14,867 nucleotides of DNA, taken from NCBI GenBank assembly GCA_910587105.1, contig CAJUMB010000073.1, positions 1 through 14,867 on the forward strand, given 5' to 3'. Both the position numbers and the translations under genes were made by a program. This stretch comes from an uncultured Lachnospiraceae bacterium (GTDB lineage: Bacteria; Bacillota; Clostridia; Lachnospirales; Lachnospiraceae). This document shows, in pieces, positions 1 through 7,073 of this stretch. The notes below the pieces were generated by a model. The model worked only from the letters and a program-made list of their open reading frames with translations, was not told the DNA's origin and made no database searches. Each line of letters begins with the position of its first letter. Position 1 is the first letter of the stretch.

Positions 1-212
1 CACAAATCTCCCACCAAGTGTGACGAACATCTGACAAAAAGCATTTTTAAGACACGCTCTAACCTCTGGTGGTTATGGGGGAGAAATGGAATGTGCAATT
101 GTCTGCGGATTAAGAATAGCCGGGAGAGCGGCAGGGAGTAAAAAGAGGCAGAGGGCATAAAAAAAGAATCCCGCTAGGCAGGATTCTTCCGCTTGTCCCG
201 GTTTGGTATGAG
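1..212. other. Left-edge region without a supported gene
   Basis: I can support no gene here. The plus-strand frame starting at base 1 is open to a TAA at 139-141, which would be the last 46 codons of something beginning outside the window. Its translation is rich in Trp, Arg, Ser and Asn, and I recognise no family in it. A short inverted repeat (TAACC, six bases, GGTTA) lies near 60-75. The right part of the stretch is the terminator of the leftward HPr-like gene, annotated separately. Confidence 0.4.
159..188 (-). terminator. Rho-independent terminator of the HPr-like gene
   Basis: Read on the minus strand, an 8-bp perfect stem (plus-strand arms AAGAATCC at 164-171 and GGATTCTT at 181-188) encloses a 9-base loop. 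It is followed by a run of T, seen as a run of A at 159-165 on the plus strand. It lies about 25 bases past the stop codon of the leftward HPr-like gene, which is the expected place. Confidence 0.8.
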
Positions 213-446
213 TTAGATCACATAGGATTTGATCTTTTCCAGAACTTCATCCAGGTTCCGGCCGTCAGCGTGGATATTCAGGTCGATGGGCTTGGACAGA
301 TCCAGGCTGAAGATACCCATGATGGATTTAGCATCAATGACATATCTTCCGGATACCAGGTCAAAGTCGCAGTCAAACTTACTGATTTCATTGACAAAAG
401 CCTTTACTTTATCTATGGAATTCAGTGAAATCTGTACGTTTTTCAT
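213..446 (-). CDS. HPr-like (Crh-type) protein lacking the phospho-His
   Basis: A 77-residue protein of the HPr fold, slightly shorter than standard HPr (about 85-88). The best landmark is KSIMG at residues 40-44, identical to the motif around regulatory Ser46 of Bacillus HPr, so Ser41 is the likely site for HPr kinase. Aligning backwards, the active-site motif GIHARPA of HPr corresponds to residues 10-16 here (SIDKVKA): the phosphate-carrying His is replaced by Asp12 and the following Arg by Val. The protein therefore should not pass phosphate from Enzyme I to sugar permeases. By analogy with Crh it may act only as a Ser-phosphorylated regulator, for example with CcpA; that is inference. Start ATG is preceded by a strong GGGAGGA site (about 455-462). 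The gene is monocistronic, with its own promoter and terminator, and no other PTS gene is nearby. Confidence 0.85.
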   Translation of the reverse strand: MKNVQISLNSIDKVKAFVNEISKFDCDFDLVSGRYVIDAKSIMGIFSLDLSKPIDLNIHADGRNLDEVLEKIKSYVI

Positions 447-747
447 TTTCGTAATCCTCCCGTGTTCATTTTTATTTTTGCTGTCCTAATCTTACAATCT
501 GCAATTTTAAAAGTCAAGACTAAATAAGAAAAACTTTCGTCAGATTATTCATAAAATTGTAAAGGGATAATTGTAAAACTGCTCTCAAATATTACAATCA
601 AAGGTGAAAGATTTGGATAAAATAGATAAAACAGAGCGCAAAACCGTTTTAAAATCCCTTTATAGTTGTCTATTTCGTCCAAACTCTGGTTGTGGAATAG
701 GCGTTTTGCAATTGTGTGATACATGGTAATGAGAATGAGGTGGAGTT
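447..747. other. Divergent intergenic region with repeated ATTGTAA words
   Basis: About 300 bases, AT-rich, between the leftward HPr-like gene and rightward mtaB. It contains the promoter at 489-517 and four copies of a 7-base word: TTACAAT at 492-498 and 592-598, and its complement ATTGTAA at 556-562 and 570-576. The pair at 570-576 and 592-598 forms an inverted repeat with a 15-base gap. I did not find a convincing -35/-10 pair for mtaB, and no RNA gene or short ORF stood out. Confidence 0.45.
489..517 (-). promoter_or_regulatory. SigA-type promoter of the HPr-like gene
   Basis: On the minus strand: TTGACT (512-517) as -35, a 17-base spacer, then TAAGAT (489-494) as -10. This is close to the vegetative consensus and lies about 40-70 bases upstream of the HPr-like start codon. 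One of the four ATTGTAA words of this spacer overlaps the -10 box. Confidence 0.7.
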
Positions 748-2106
748 ATGACTCGAAAAGCAGCCCTTCACAATCTGGGGTGCAAAGTAAATGCTTATGA
801 GATGGATGCCATGGGGCAGCTTTTAGAACAGGCAGGATATGAACTCTGTCCGTTTGCTCCCGGCGCAGATGTATATATTATTAATACTTGTACAGTAACA
901 GATATTGCAGACCGGAAATCCCGCCAGATGCTCCATCGGGCAAAAAAGATGAATCCCCAGGCGGTTGTGGTGGCGGCGGGGTGTTACGTGCAGACCGGGG
1001 CGGACAGGCTGGCCGCCGATGATATGGTGGATCTGGTGGTGGGAAACGACCGTAAGAACCAGATTGCAGAGATTCTGGAACAATATTGGCAGCAGTCTGC
1101 CAGCTGCATGCCGGTACAGGATATGCGTCAGGTCCGGGAGTATACAGATATGACAATCAGCAGGACTTCCGGGCACGTCCGGGCAAATATTAAGGTCCAG
1201 GACGGATGCAGCCAGTTTTGTTCTTACTGCGTGATTCCCTATGCCAGAGGCAGGGTGAGAAGCCGCAGCCCGGAAGATGTGGTGGCAGAGGTGGAGAATC
1301 TGGCTGGGCTTGGCTATCAGGAGATCGTGCTGACGGGAATTCATCTCAGCTCATATGGTGTGGATTTTCCAGACAAAAAGCCGGGACTGCTGGAGCTGAT
1401 CAGGCGGGTCCACCAGGTAGAGAATGTGGAGAGAATCCGTCTGGGTTCTCTGGAGCCTGGGATTGTGACTGAGGAATTTGCCCGGGGGCTGTCACAGCTT
1501 CCGAAAGTCTGCCCGCATTTTCATCTGTCCCTGCAGAGCGGCAGTGACCGTGTGCTGAAAAGGATGAACCGCAGATATACGGCGGAGGAATACCGAATGA
1601 GATGCCAGATTCTGCGGACATATTTTTCCGACCCGGCCCTGACCACAGATGTGATGGTGGGATTTCCAGGAGAGACAGAAGAAGAATTTCTGGAGTCTTA
1701 CCGTTTTGTGGAAGAGATCGGGTTCTATGAGACTCATATTTTTCAGTATTCCAGACGGGCAGGCACCAGAGCAGCTGACATGGATGGACAGATTGACAAG
1801 CACACGAAACATGCCAGAAGCGAGCAGATGATAAAGCTCCATGAGCAGCAGGCGCAGAAATACGAGGAAAGGCACAGCCATTTGAAGGCAGAGCTTTTGA
1901 TTGAGGAGGTGCAGAGCCTGGAGGACGGTACGGTACGGCTGGCAGGGCATACCCGAAAGTACGTAAAGGCAGCGGCGGCCTGGCAGGGGCCGGATGCCTC
2001 CCAATGGGTAAACAAAAGAGTCCAGGTGGAACTGGACGGGTACTGGGAACCCCATGTGATGCGGGGGCGTTTGATTGATTTTACCGCGCAGAATGTGGGT
2101 TTGTGA
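748..2106 (+). CDS. mtaB: tRNA (t6A37) C2-methylthiotransferase MtaB
   Basis: Radical-SAM enzyme of the methylthiotransferase family, which converts t6A at position 37 of ANN-decoding tRNAs into ms2t6A using SAM, two 4Fe-4S clusters and a sulfur donor. Length 452 residues is usual for MtaB (YqeV). The N-terminal UPF0004 domain (about 1-110) has the three cluster cysteines Cys12, Cys48 and Cys79. The radical-SAM motif CSQFCSYC supplies Cys154, Cys158 and Cys161, followed by the typical VIPYARGR. A TRAM RNA-binding domain occupies about 380-445. MtaB is preferred over MiaB because of the N-terminal LGCKVN context, the VIPYARG motif and the overall length. Start ATG has an AGGTGGAG site just upstream. 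The gene stands between two spacers, with the ireB promoter immediately downstream, so it is probably its own transcription unit; no terminator was seen. Confidence 0.93.
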   Translation: MTRKAALHNLGCKVNAYEMDAMGQLLEQAGYELCPFAPGADVYIINTCTVTDIADRKSRQMLHRAKKMNPQAVVVAAGCYVQTGADRLAADDMVDLVVGNDRKNQIAEILEQYWQQSASCMPVQDMRQVREYTDMTISRTSGHVRANIKVQDGCSQFCSYCVIPYARGRVRSRSPEDVVAEVENLAGLGYQEIVLTGIHLSSYGVDFPDKKPGLLELIRRVHQVENVERIRLGSLEPGIVTEEFARGLSQLPKVCPHFHLSLQSGSDRVLKRMNRRYTAEEYRMRCQILRTYFSDPALTTDVMVGFPGETEEEFLESYRFVEEIGFYETHIFQYSRRAGTRAADMDGQIDKHTKHARSEQMIKLHEQQAQKYEERHSHLKAELLIEEVQSLEDGTVRLAGHTRKYVKAAAAWQGPDASQWVNKRVQVELDGYWEPHVMRGRLIDFTAQNVGL

Positions 2107-2115
2107 AAATTTTCG

Positions 2116-2144
2116 TTGTATTTTTTTTCGTTTTATATTAGAAT
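2116..2144 (+). promoter_or_regulatory. SigA-type promoter of the ireB-ruvX operon
   Basis: TTGTAT (2116-2121), a 17-base spacer made largely of T, and TAGAAT (2139-2144). It lies 42 bases before the ireB start and just after the mtaB stop codon. Gaps between the following genes are short up to trhP, so this may drive up to nine genes; internal promoters are not excluded. Confidence 0.7.
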
Positions 2145-2186
2145 AGAGCATAAGTGGAGATTATTTTGTGAGGACGTGATAATTTT

Positions 2187-2456
2187 ATGGGAGGAAATAT
2201 TGATAATACGCAATATTTTAAAACAAAGCCGGAGATGGAATTCCAGGTAAAGGAAGTTCTGGATCTGGTCTATAACGCCATGGATGAGAAAGGTTATAAT
2301 CCGGTGAATCAGATTGTGGGATATATTATGTCTGGAGACCCCACTTACATCACCAGCCATAAAGGTGCCAGAAGCATGATTATGAAAGTGGAGCGGGACG
2401 AGCTGGTGGAAGAACTGCTGACAGAATATATCAGGAATAAATCCTGGGAACGTTAA
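2187..2456 (+). CDS. ireB: IreB family regulatory phosphoprotein (UPF0297)
   Basis: An 89-residue protein of the UPF0297/YrzL family. In Enterococcus faecalis the homologue IreB is phosphorylated on N-terminal threonines by the PASTA kinase IreK and acts as a negative regulator of cephalosporin resistance. Here Thr8 and Thr13 in the N-terminal segment are candidate equivalents. The core (about 20-75), with VNQIVGYIMSGDPTYITS, is the hallmark of the family, which is nearly invariant in Firmicutes. It is the first gene of the ireB-ruvX-yrzB cluster, a very conserved order. The Shine-Dalgarno site (GAGGA, about 12 bases upstream) is unusually far from the ATG. The partner kinase is not in the window. 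Confidence 0.93.
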   Translation: MGGNIDNTQYFKTKPEMEFQVKEVLDLVYNAMDEKGYNPVNQIVGYIMSGDPTYITSHKGARSMIMKVERDELVEELLTEYIRNKSWER

Positions 2457-2457
2457 T

Positions 2458-2880
2458 ATGAGGATTATGGGACTGGATTACGGTTCGAAGACCGTAGGGG
2501 TGGCTGTCAGCGATGCCCTGGGCATAACGGCCCAGGGTGTGGAAACTATCAGAAGAAAGTCAGAAAAGAGGCTGAGGCAGACCCTGGCGCGGATTGACGC
2601 GCTGATTGAAGAATACCAGGTGGAGTCTATTGTGCTGGGATTTCCGAAAAATATGAATAATACCATTGGGAACAGGGCTGAGAAATCACTGGAATTTCAG
2701 AAAATTCTGAAAAAGAGGACAGGCCTGCCTGTTGTGATGTGGGATGAAAGGCTGACCACTGTGGAAGCTTACCAGACAATGAAAGAGACAAAGGTACGCA
2801 GGGAAGACAGGAAAAAGTACGTGGATGAATTGGCTGCAATGTTTATTCTGCAGGGATATTTGGATTTTGGGGAACTGTAA
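2458..2880 (+). CDS. ruvX: RuvX/YqgF family putative Holliday junction resolvase
   Basis: A 140-residue RNase H-fold nuclease of the YqgF family, the usual length. Family members are assigned to Holliday junction resolution, and E. coli YqgF also to 16S rRNA 5'-end processing; which applies here cannot be told from sequence. Acidic positions expected for the metal site are present: Asp7 in GLDYGS, Asp96/Glu97 in WDERLTT, and Asp123 in DELAAMFILQGYL. The substrate-loop motif VLGFPKNMNNTIG lies at 59-71. The ATG is two bases after the ireB stop, so translation is probably coupled. The following gene, yrzB, completes the conserved triplet. Confidence 0.92.
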   Translation: MRIMGLDYGSKTVGVAVSDALGITAQGVETIRRKSEKRLRQTLARIDALIEEYQVESIVLGFPKNMNNTIGNRAEKSLEFQKILKKRTGLPVVMWDERLTTVEAYQTMKETKVRREDRKKYVDELAAMFILQGYLDFGEL

Positions 2881-2930
2881 GTGAATGATCTGCTGACAGT
2901 TTCAGAAGAGAGAGTGAAGCGGGAAATATT

Positions 2931-3188
2931 ATGGAGAAAATAAAATTCGAGGCTGAGGACGGCCAGGAGCTGGAATTTTACGTGGAAGGACAGGCGAAAG
3001 TGGGCGGACGCAGTTATCTGCTGGTTTCTGATTCGGATGATGAGGAGGCGCAGGCTTATATTTTGAAAGATACTTCCCAGGAAGAAAATGAAACGGCCCA
3101 ATATGAATTTGTTGAGGATGACGGGGAACTGGAGGCAGTGTCCAGGATTTTTGAACAGATGTTGGAAGATACACAATTAGAGTTTTAA
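2931..3188 (+). CDS. yrzB: DUF1292 family protein (YrzB)
   Basis: An acidic 85-residue protein of the DUF1292 family, the size of B. subtilis YrzB. It opens with a short beta-rich pattern (IKFEAEDGQELEFYVEG) and a central YLLVSDSDDEEAQAYILK segment that identifies the family. The C-terminal half (about 50-80) is dominated by Glu and Asp. Function is unknown; assignment rests on sequence pattern and on its place after ireB and ruvX. It is separated from ruvX by 50 bases containing a purine-rich, weak ribosome site. No membrane segment or signal peptide is visible. Confidence 0.85.
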   Translation: MEKIKFEAEDGQELEFYVEGQAKVGGRSYLLVSDSDDEEAQAYILKDTSQEENETAQYEFVEDDGELEAVSRIFEQMLEDTQLEF

Positions 3189-3211
3189 AATAGCAGCATA
3201 TTATTCTATAT

Positions 3212-3219
3212 GAGGTTGG
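3212..3219 (+). promoter_or_regulatory. Ribosome binding site deciding the fur start
   Basis: GAGGTTGG lies six bases after GAGG before the ATG at 3222. An earlier in-frame ATG at 3210 overlaps this site and has no purine-rich sequence of its own upstream, so 3222 is the better start. Confidence 0.6.
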
Positions 3220-3221
3220 TC

Positions 3222-3674
3222 ATGGATAAAGAAGGTTGTGTGCAGCTGCTCCGGGAAAAGGGGCAGAAGGTGACAAACCAGAGAATCGGAGTGCTGGAGG
3301 TGTTATCCAGCGGCGGTGACTGCCACCTGACTGCGGAAGAAATATATGATAGAGTCCGGGAAAAGTACCCGGATCTTGGGCTGGCAACCGTTTACCGGAC
3401 TATACAGCTTTTGTTGGATTTGAAAATTATTGATCGGATTAATCTGGATGATGGGTGTGCACGTTACGGAATGGGAAGAAAAGACGCAAAAACAAAGCAC
3501 CACCATCATCATTTAATATGTCTTTCTTGTAGTAAAGTATTTTCTTTTGACGGAGATTTGTTGGAGACGCTGGAGGAATTTATTCAGGAAACAGATGGTT
3601 TTCAGGTAGTGGACCATGAAGTGAAGCTTTATGGATATTGTAAGGAGTGTCAGCAAAAAATGCGTATGGAATAA
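3222..3674 (+). CDS. Fur family metal-responsive transcriptional repressor
   Basis: A 150-residue Fur-superfamily protein (154 if the ATG at 3210 is used). The N-terminal winged helix (about 1-85) contains the family signature LGLATVYRTIQLL at 52-64, the DNA-recognition helix. The dimerisation domain carries two CxxC pairs, Cys100/Cys103 and Cys140/Cys143, which in this family hold a structural zinc. His35 and the run of five histidines at 93-97 supply ligands for the regulatory metal. The histidine run followed by LICLSC resembles Fur proper more than PerR or Zur, but the sensed metal cannot be fixed by eye, so I give no symbol. It lies between yrzB and the RNase J gene in the same orientation with short gaps and is probably co-transcribed. 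No Fur box was recognised nearby. Confidence 0.88.
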   Translation: MDKEGCVQLLREKGQKVTNQRIGVLEVLSSGGDCHLTAEEIYDRVREKYPDLGLATVYRTIQLLLDLKIIDRINLDDGCARYGMGRKDAKTKHHHHHLICLSCSKVFSFDGDLLETLEEFIQETDGFQVVDHEVKLYGYCKECQQKMRME

Positions 3675-3692
3675 TGTGCCACATGATTAAAT

Positions 3693-3699
3693 GGAGGTG
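3693..3699 (+). promoter_or_regulatory. Ribosome binding site deciding the RNase J start
   Basis: GGAGGTG, an almost perfect Shine-Dalgarno sequence, ends six bases before a TTG codon at 3706. The in-frame ATG at 3691 overlaps this element and has no ribosome site upstream, so TTG is the likely initiator. Confidence 0.75.
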
Positions 3700-3705
3700 C
3701 AGTTT

Positions 3706-5544
3706 TTGAGCAGTGAAACGGTAAATAATAACTTGAATAACACAATGCAGGGTAAGCCCAAGTATGCAGGAAACAATCGGACAAATACAAAGAAAAATGT
3801 GAGGAACGGTCCGCCAAGAGCTGCCGCGGAGAAGACCCCTGCCAGGACACCGGGGAAACCGTCCAGGCCTTCCAGCCGCAGAAAAAAGCGGGGCGGAGCA
3901 AAACTGAAGATTATCCCCCTGGGCGGACTGGAACAGATCGGCATGAATATTACAGCCTTCGAATATGGAGAGAGCATTGTGGTGGTTGACTGCGGCCTGG
4001 CCTTTCCGGAAGACGATATGCTGGGGATTGACCTGGTGATTCCGGATGTGACGTATTTGAAGGAGAACAGAGACAAAGTCAAAGGGTTTGTGATTACTCA
4101 CGGACACGAAGACCATATCGGCGCTCTTCCTTATATTTTGAAAGAGGTAAATGTTCCGGTTTATTCCACGAAATTGACAAACGGTCTGATTGAAAACAAA
4201 TTAAAGGAACACAGTTTATTGCGCACCACGAAACGTAAAGTGGTAAAACATGGCCAGGTAATCAATCTGGGAGAGTTTGCAGTAGAATTTATCAAGACGA
4301 ATCACAGTATCCAGGACGCGGCAGCGCTGGCGATCTACTCGCCTGCAGGGATCGTTATGCATACCGGAGACTTTAAAGTGGACTATACACCGGTATTTGG
4401 CGATGCCATCGACCTGCAGAGATTTGCAGAAATCGGAAAAAAAGGTGTTCTGGCCCTTATGTGTGACAGCACCAATGCTGAGAGGGTGGGCTTTACCATG
4501 TCCGAGCGCACAGTGGGACATGCGTTTGACAATATTTTCAATGAGCACAGAAATACCCGGATAATCATAGCTACTTTTGCGTCCAATGTGGACCGGGTTC
4601 AGCAGATCATCAATTCTGCCTATAAATATGGAAGAAAAGTGGTAGTTGAGGGGCGGAGCATGGTCAATGTGATCGGGACTGCCTCTGAGCTGGGATATTT
4701 GAAAATACCGCAGAATACATTGATTGAAGTGGACCAGCTGAGGGATTATCCGGATGATAAAGTGGTTCTGATTACCACAGGAAGCCAGGGGGAATCTATG
4801 GCGGCCTTATCCAGAATGGCAGCCAATATCCATAAGAAGATTGCCATCAAGCCGGGAGATACGATTATTTTCAGCTCGAATCCCATACCGGGGAACGAGA
4901 AGGCAGTATCCCGGGTGATCAATGAACTGTCTCAGAAAGGGGCTGACGTGATTTTCCAGGATGCCCATGTGTCCGGCCATGCCTGCCAGGAGGAGATTAA
5001 GCTGATCTATTCCCTGGTACATCCCAAGTACGCCATACCGGTGCACGGGGAGTACCGTCATCTGAAAGCACAGGCGCAGCTGGCGGAAAATCTGGGAATT
5101 CCCAAAGACAATATTTTCATTCTGCGTTCCGGTAACGTGCTGGAAGTGGACGAAAATGAGGCTGTATGTACAGGAAATGTTCCGGTGGGGGCTATTCTTG
5201 TGGACGGTCTGGGCGTGGGCGATGTGGGAAATATTGTCCTGCGTGACCGCCAGCATCTGGCAGAGGACGGGATTATGATCGTTGTGATGGCTCTGGAGCG
5301 CCACTCCAATGTGGTATTGTCAGGGCCGGATATTGTATCCCGGGGATTTGTCTATGTGCGGGAGTCGGAGGATCTCATGGACCAGGCCAGGGTAGTGGTG
5401 GAAGAGGCTTTGGACCACTGCCTGAGTAAACGGATGGCTGACTGGGGAAAGATTAAGACGGAAGTAAAGGAATCGCTCAGTGATTTCCTCTGGAAACGTA
5501 CCAAGAGAAGACCTATGATCCTTCCTATTATTATGGAGGCGTAA
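3706..5544 (+). CDS. rnj: Ribonuclease J
   Basis: Metallo-beta-lactamase/beta-CASP ribonuclease with 5'-3' exonuclease and endonuclease activity, central to mRNA decay and rRNA processing in Firmicutes. It is 612 residues long from the TTG start. The metal motif is His132-Gly-His134-Glu-Asp136-His137. Further family landmarks are VVDCGLAFPEDDMLGIDLV (about 93-111), HTGDFKVDYTP, the beta-CASP segment TTGSQGESMAALSRMA, SNPIPGNE, and the late metal motif PVHGEYRHL. A C-terminal domain follows to the end. Residues 1-65 are a poorly ordered, Asn/Pro/Arg/Lys-rich tail absent from the compact B. subtilis enzymes; similar tails occur in other Clostridia and may bind RNA or partners (inference). J1 versus J2 paralogy cannot be decided here. 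It follows the Fur gene by 31 bases and precedes a YlbF-family gene in the same operon. Confidence 0.95.
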   Translation: MSSETVNNNLNNTMQGKPKYAGNNRTNTKKNVRNGPPRAAAEKTPARTPGKPSRPSSRRKKRGGAKLKIIPLGGLEQIGMNITAFEYGESIVVVDCGLAFPEDDMLGIDLVIPDVTYLKENRDKVKGFVITHGHEDHIGALPYILKEVNVPVYSTKLTNGLIENKLKEHSLLRTTKRKVVKHGQVINLGEFAVEFIKTNHSIQDAAALAIYSPAGIVMHTGDFKVDYTPVFGDAIDLQRFAEIGKKGVLALMCDSTNAERVGFTMSERTVGHAFDNIFNEHRNTRIIIATFASNVDRVQQIINSAYKYGRKVVVEGRSMVNVIGTASELGYLKIPQNTLIEVDQLRDYPDDKVVLITTGSQGESMAALSRMAANIHKKIAIKPGDTIIFSSNPIPGNEKAVSRVINELSQKGADVIFQDAHVSGHACQEEIKLIYSLVHPKYAIPVHGEYRHLKAQAQLAENLGIPKDNIFILRSGNVLEVDENEAVCTGNVPVGAILVDGLGVGDVGNIVLRDRQHLAEDGIMIVVMALERHSNVVLSGPDIVSRGFVYVRESEDLMDQARVVVEEALDHCLSKRMADWGKIKTEVKESLSDFLWKRTKRRPMILPIIMEA

Positions 5545-5572
5545 TTGAGTTTAATGGGGGCGGGGGATATTT

Positions 5573-5917
5573 ATGGATGAAATTACAAAATATATGGAAC
5601 TTTTGATACGGGCAATAAAAAAAAGTAATGAATACCATTTGTACAAGCAGGCAGAGGAAAATCTCACAAGAGATCCCCAGTTGAAAAAGCGGGTGGACGA
5701 GTTCAACCAGACCAATTTCCGGATACACACCCAGCTGGAGGATTCCCAGCAGCTGTTTCAGGAAATTCATGCCTTAGATACAGAGTCAAAAGCATTGCGG
5801 AAAATTCCGCAGGTGAACGCATATCTTCAGGCAGAACTGGATTTGTGCAAGCTGCTTCAGTATGTGAGTCTGGAAATTCTTGGACAAATGGATATCCATG
5901 TCCCTGAGGCGCATTAG
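5573..5917 (+). CDS. YlbF family regulator
   Basis: A 114-residue, almost entirely helical, cytoplasmic protein of the YlbF/YmcA family, shorter than B. subtilis YlbF and YmcA (about 145-150). It shows the family pattern of a long N-terminal helix, the LTRDPQLKKRVDEFNQ segment (about 31-46), and a second helical hairpin ending near residue 105. In B. subtilis, YlbF and YmcA form the Y-complex with YaaT, which assists RNase Y in mRNA maturation and influences sporulation and competence. Position 28 bases behind the RNase J gene suggests a role in RNA turnover here too, but that is inference from context. The ribosome site is a G-rich stretch (GGGGGAT) before ATG. Which YlbF-family branch it belongs to is uncertain. 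Confidence 0.82.
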   Translation: MDEITKYMELLIRAIKKSNEYHLYKQAEENLTRDPQLKKRVDEFNQTNFRIHTQLEDSQQLFQEIHALDTESKALRKIPQVNAYLQAELDLCKLLQYVSLEILGQMDIHVPEAH

Positions 5918-5966
5918 TATATAGATAGATGGACAAGACTGCGCCAAGCGTGAAGGAGAGAAAATC

Positions 5967-6371
5967 ATGTCAAATATCAGCACCAATCAAGATCATGGGG
6001 TAATGGTAGCGGGTGGTTTTTTTCGTATTGTCGTATATATAGCAATTTTACTTGTGATTGTCTGGATGGGGAAAACGGCTTACAGTTTTGGATATGATAT
6101 TTTTAATCAGCAGGCTATGAGTCCGGGGGATGGACAGGAAGTCACCGTGGTGATCCAGGAGGGAGCTTCGGTCTATAATATAGGAAGGACTCTGAAGAAA
6201 AAGGGATTGATTGAAGATGCCAAGGTGTTCTACGTTCAGGAGAAACTTTCCGTATATAAAGGAAAGCTGAAACCGGGAACTTATATTCTGAGCACAGCTT
6301 TCACGGCAGACCAGATTATGGCTGTTCTGGCCGGGGAGGAGGAAGATGAGAGTGAGGAGGAAACCTGGTGA
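5967..6371 (+). CDS. Membrane-anchored MltG N-terminal-domain protein, no catalytic domain
   Basis: A 134-residue protein with one membrane segment near residues 15-36 (GGFFRIVVYIAILLVIVWMG) and an outside LysM-like/YceG N-terminal module at about 57-122: VTVVIQEGASVYNIGRTL, KKKGLIEDAKVFY, KGKLKPGTYIL. The end is very acidic (EEEDESEEETW). MltG proper is about 330-380 residues and cleaves nascent peptidoglycan through a catalytic domain that is wholly missing here. There is no room for it, because the stop codon overlaps the GTG start of trmR. B. subtilis has full-length yrrL (mltG) directly before yrrM (trmR), so this is a shortened version in the ancestral place. It may be a binding or scaffold protein, or a degenerate remnant kept for translational coupling. 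GGAG ribosome site precedes ATG. Confidence 0.8.
   Translation: MSNISTNQDHGVMVAGGFFRIVVYIAILLVIVWMGKTAYSFGYDIFNQQAMSPGDGQEVTVVIQEGASVYNIGRTLKKKGLIEDAKVFYVQEKLSVYKGKLKPGTYILSTAFTADQIMAVLAGEEEDESEEETW
6355..6360 (+). promoter_or_regulatory. Ribosome binding site deciding the trmR GTG start
   Basis: A perfect AGGAGG lies seven bases before GTG at 6368. It is inside the end of the previous coding region, and the GTG overlaps that gene's TGA stop (GTGA), a typical translationally coupled junction. The next in-frame ATG (6386) has only a weak site. Confidence 0.75.
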
Positions 6372-7018
6372 TTGGAAATGAGAGGATGACCGGGTATATC
6401 AATTCTCTGGATGCTGGGTATCCCCCATATCTGGAGACACTGGAACGGGAGGCAAGGCAGGCACATGTGCCGATTATCCGTAAAGAGACACAGAGTTTTC
6501 TGCGGGCCCAGCTGGCGGCAGTGCGGCCTGGCAGTATTTTGGAGGTGGGGACGGCCATAGGCTTCTCCACCCTTTTAATGTGTGAATACGCCCCGGCAGA
6601 CTGCCGCATTACCACCATTGAACAGTATGGGCCTTATCTGGCTGAGGCGAAGAAGCATTTTGCCATGTATGGACGCCAGGAGCAGATTCGTCTGCTGGAG
6701 GGCGATGCAGATGAACTGCTGCCCGGGCTGGAGGGGACTTTTGAGTGGATTTTTATGGATGCAGCTAAGGGGCAGTATATCCGGTGGCTGCCGGAGGTGA
6801 TGCGGCTGCTGGCTCCCGGGGGCATGCTGTTGTCAGATAACGTGCTTCAGGAGGGAGATATTGTGGAATCCCGCTTTCTGGTGGAGCGGAGGAACCGTAC
6901 CATTCATAAGCGGATGAGGGAGTATCTGTATGAGCTGACCCACCACAGACAGCTGGCGACCTGTGTTCTGCCTCTGGGTGACGGGCTGGCAGTGAGCGTG
7001 AAGAAATGCGGGATGTGA
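6368..7018 (+). CDS. trmR: tRNA 5-hydroxyuridine methyltransferase TrmR (YrrM-type O-methyltransferase)
   Basis: Class I SAM-dependent O-methyltransferase of 216 residues, in the metal-dependent COMT-like family. B. subtilis TrmR (YrrM) methylates 5-hydroxyuridine at wobble position 34 to give mo5U. The SAM-binding motif I is EVGTAIGFS at 59-67. Glu84 in TTIEQ is the ribose-binding acidic position. The metal-site residues are Asp131 in MDAAKGQY and Asp157-Asn158 in LSDNVLQEG. The assignment to TrmR rather than a small-molecule methyltransferase is supported by the next gene, a U32 protein of the type that makes the ho5U substrate, matching the B. subtilis yrrM-yrrN-yrrO order. The start is GTG, overlapping the upstream stop codon. 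Confidence 0.87.
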   Translation: MIGNERMTGYINSLDAGYPPYLETLEREARQAHVPIIRKETQSFLRAQLAAVRPGSILEVGTAIGFSTLLMCEYAPADCRITTIEQYGPYLAEAKKHFAMYGRQEQIRLLEGDADELLPGLEGTFEWIFMDAAKGQYIRWLPEVMRLLAPGGMLLSDNVLQEGDIVESRFLVERRNRTIHKRMREYLYELTHHRQLATCVLPLGDGLAVSVKKCGM

Positions 7019-7073
7019 AGGAGAAAGGAAATAGGATAAAAGCAGCCCGAAAGAGGCAGGAAGGAGAAGCTGG

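Noticed and set aside
1..141. Open frame from the left edge as the end of a truncated gene
   Set aside because: 46 codons with odd composition and no recognisable family; too little to call.
638..655. CRE-like sequence GCAAAACCGTTTTA upstream of mtaB
   Set aside because: It lacks the flanking TG and CA bases of the CcpA consensus; AT-rich similarity only.
1492..2151. A 219-codon minus-strand open frame opposite the 3' half of mtaB
   Set aside because: It overlaps conserved MtaB and TRAM sequence and also the ireB promoter; no family pattern or suitable ribosome site.
3177..3204. Possible promoter TTAGAG-16-TATTAT just before fur
   Set aside because: The -35 is poor and the predicted start would fall at the ribosome site, removing it from the mRNA.
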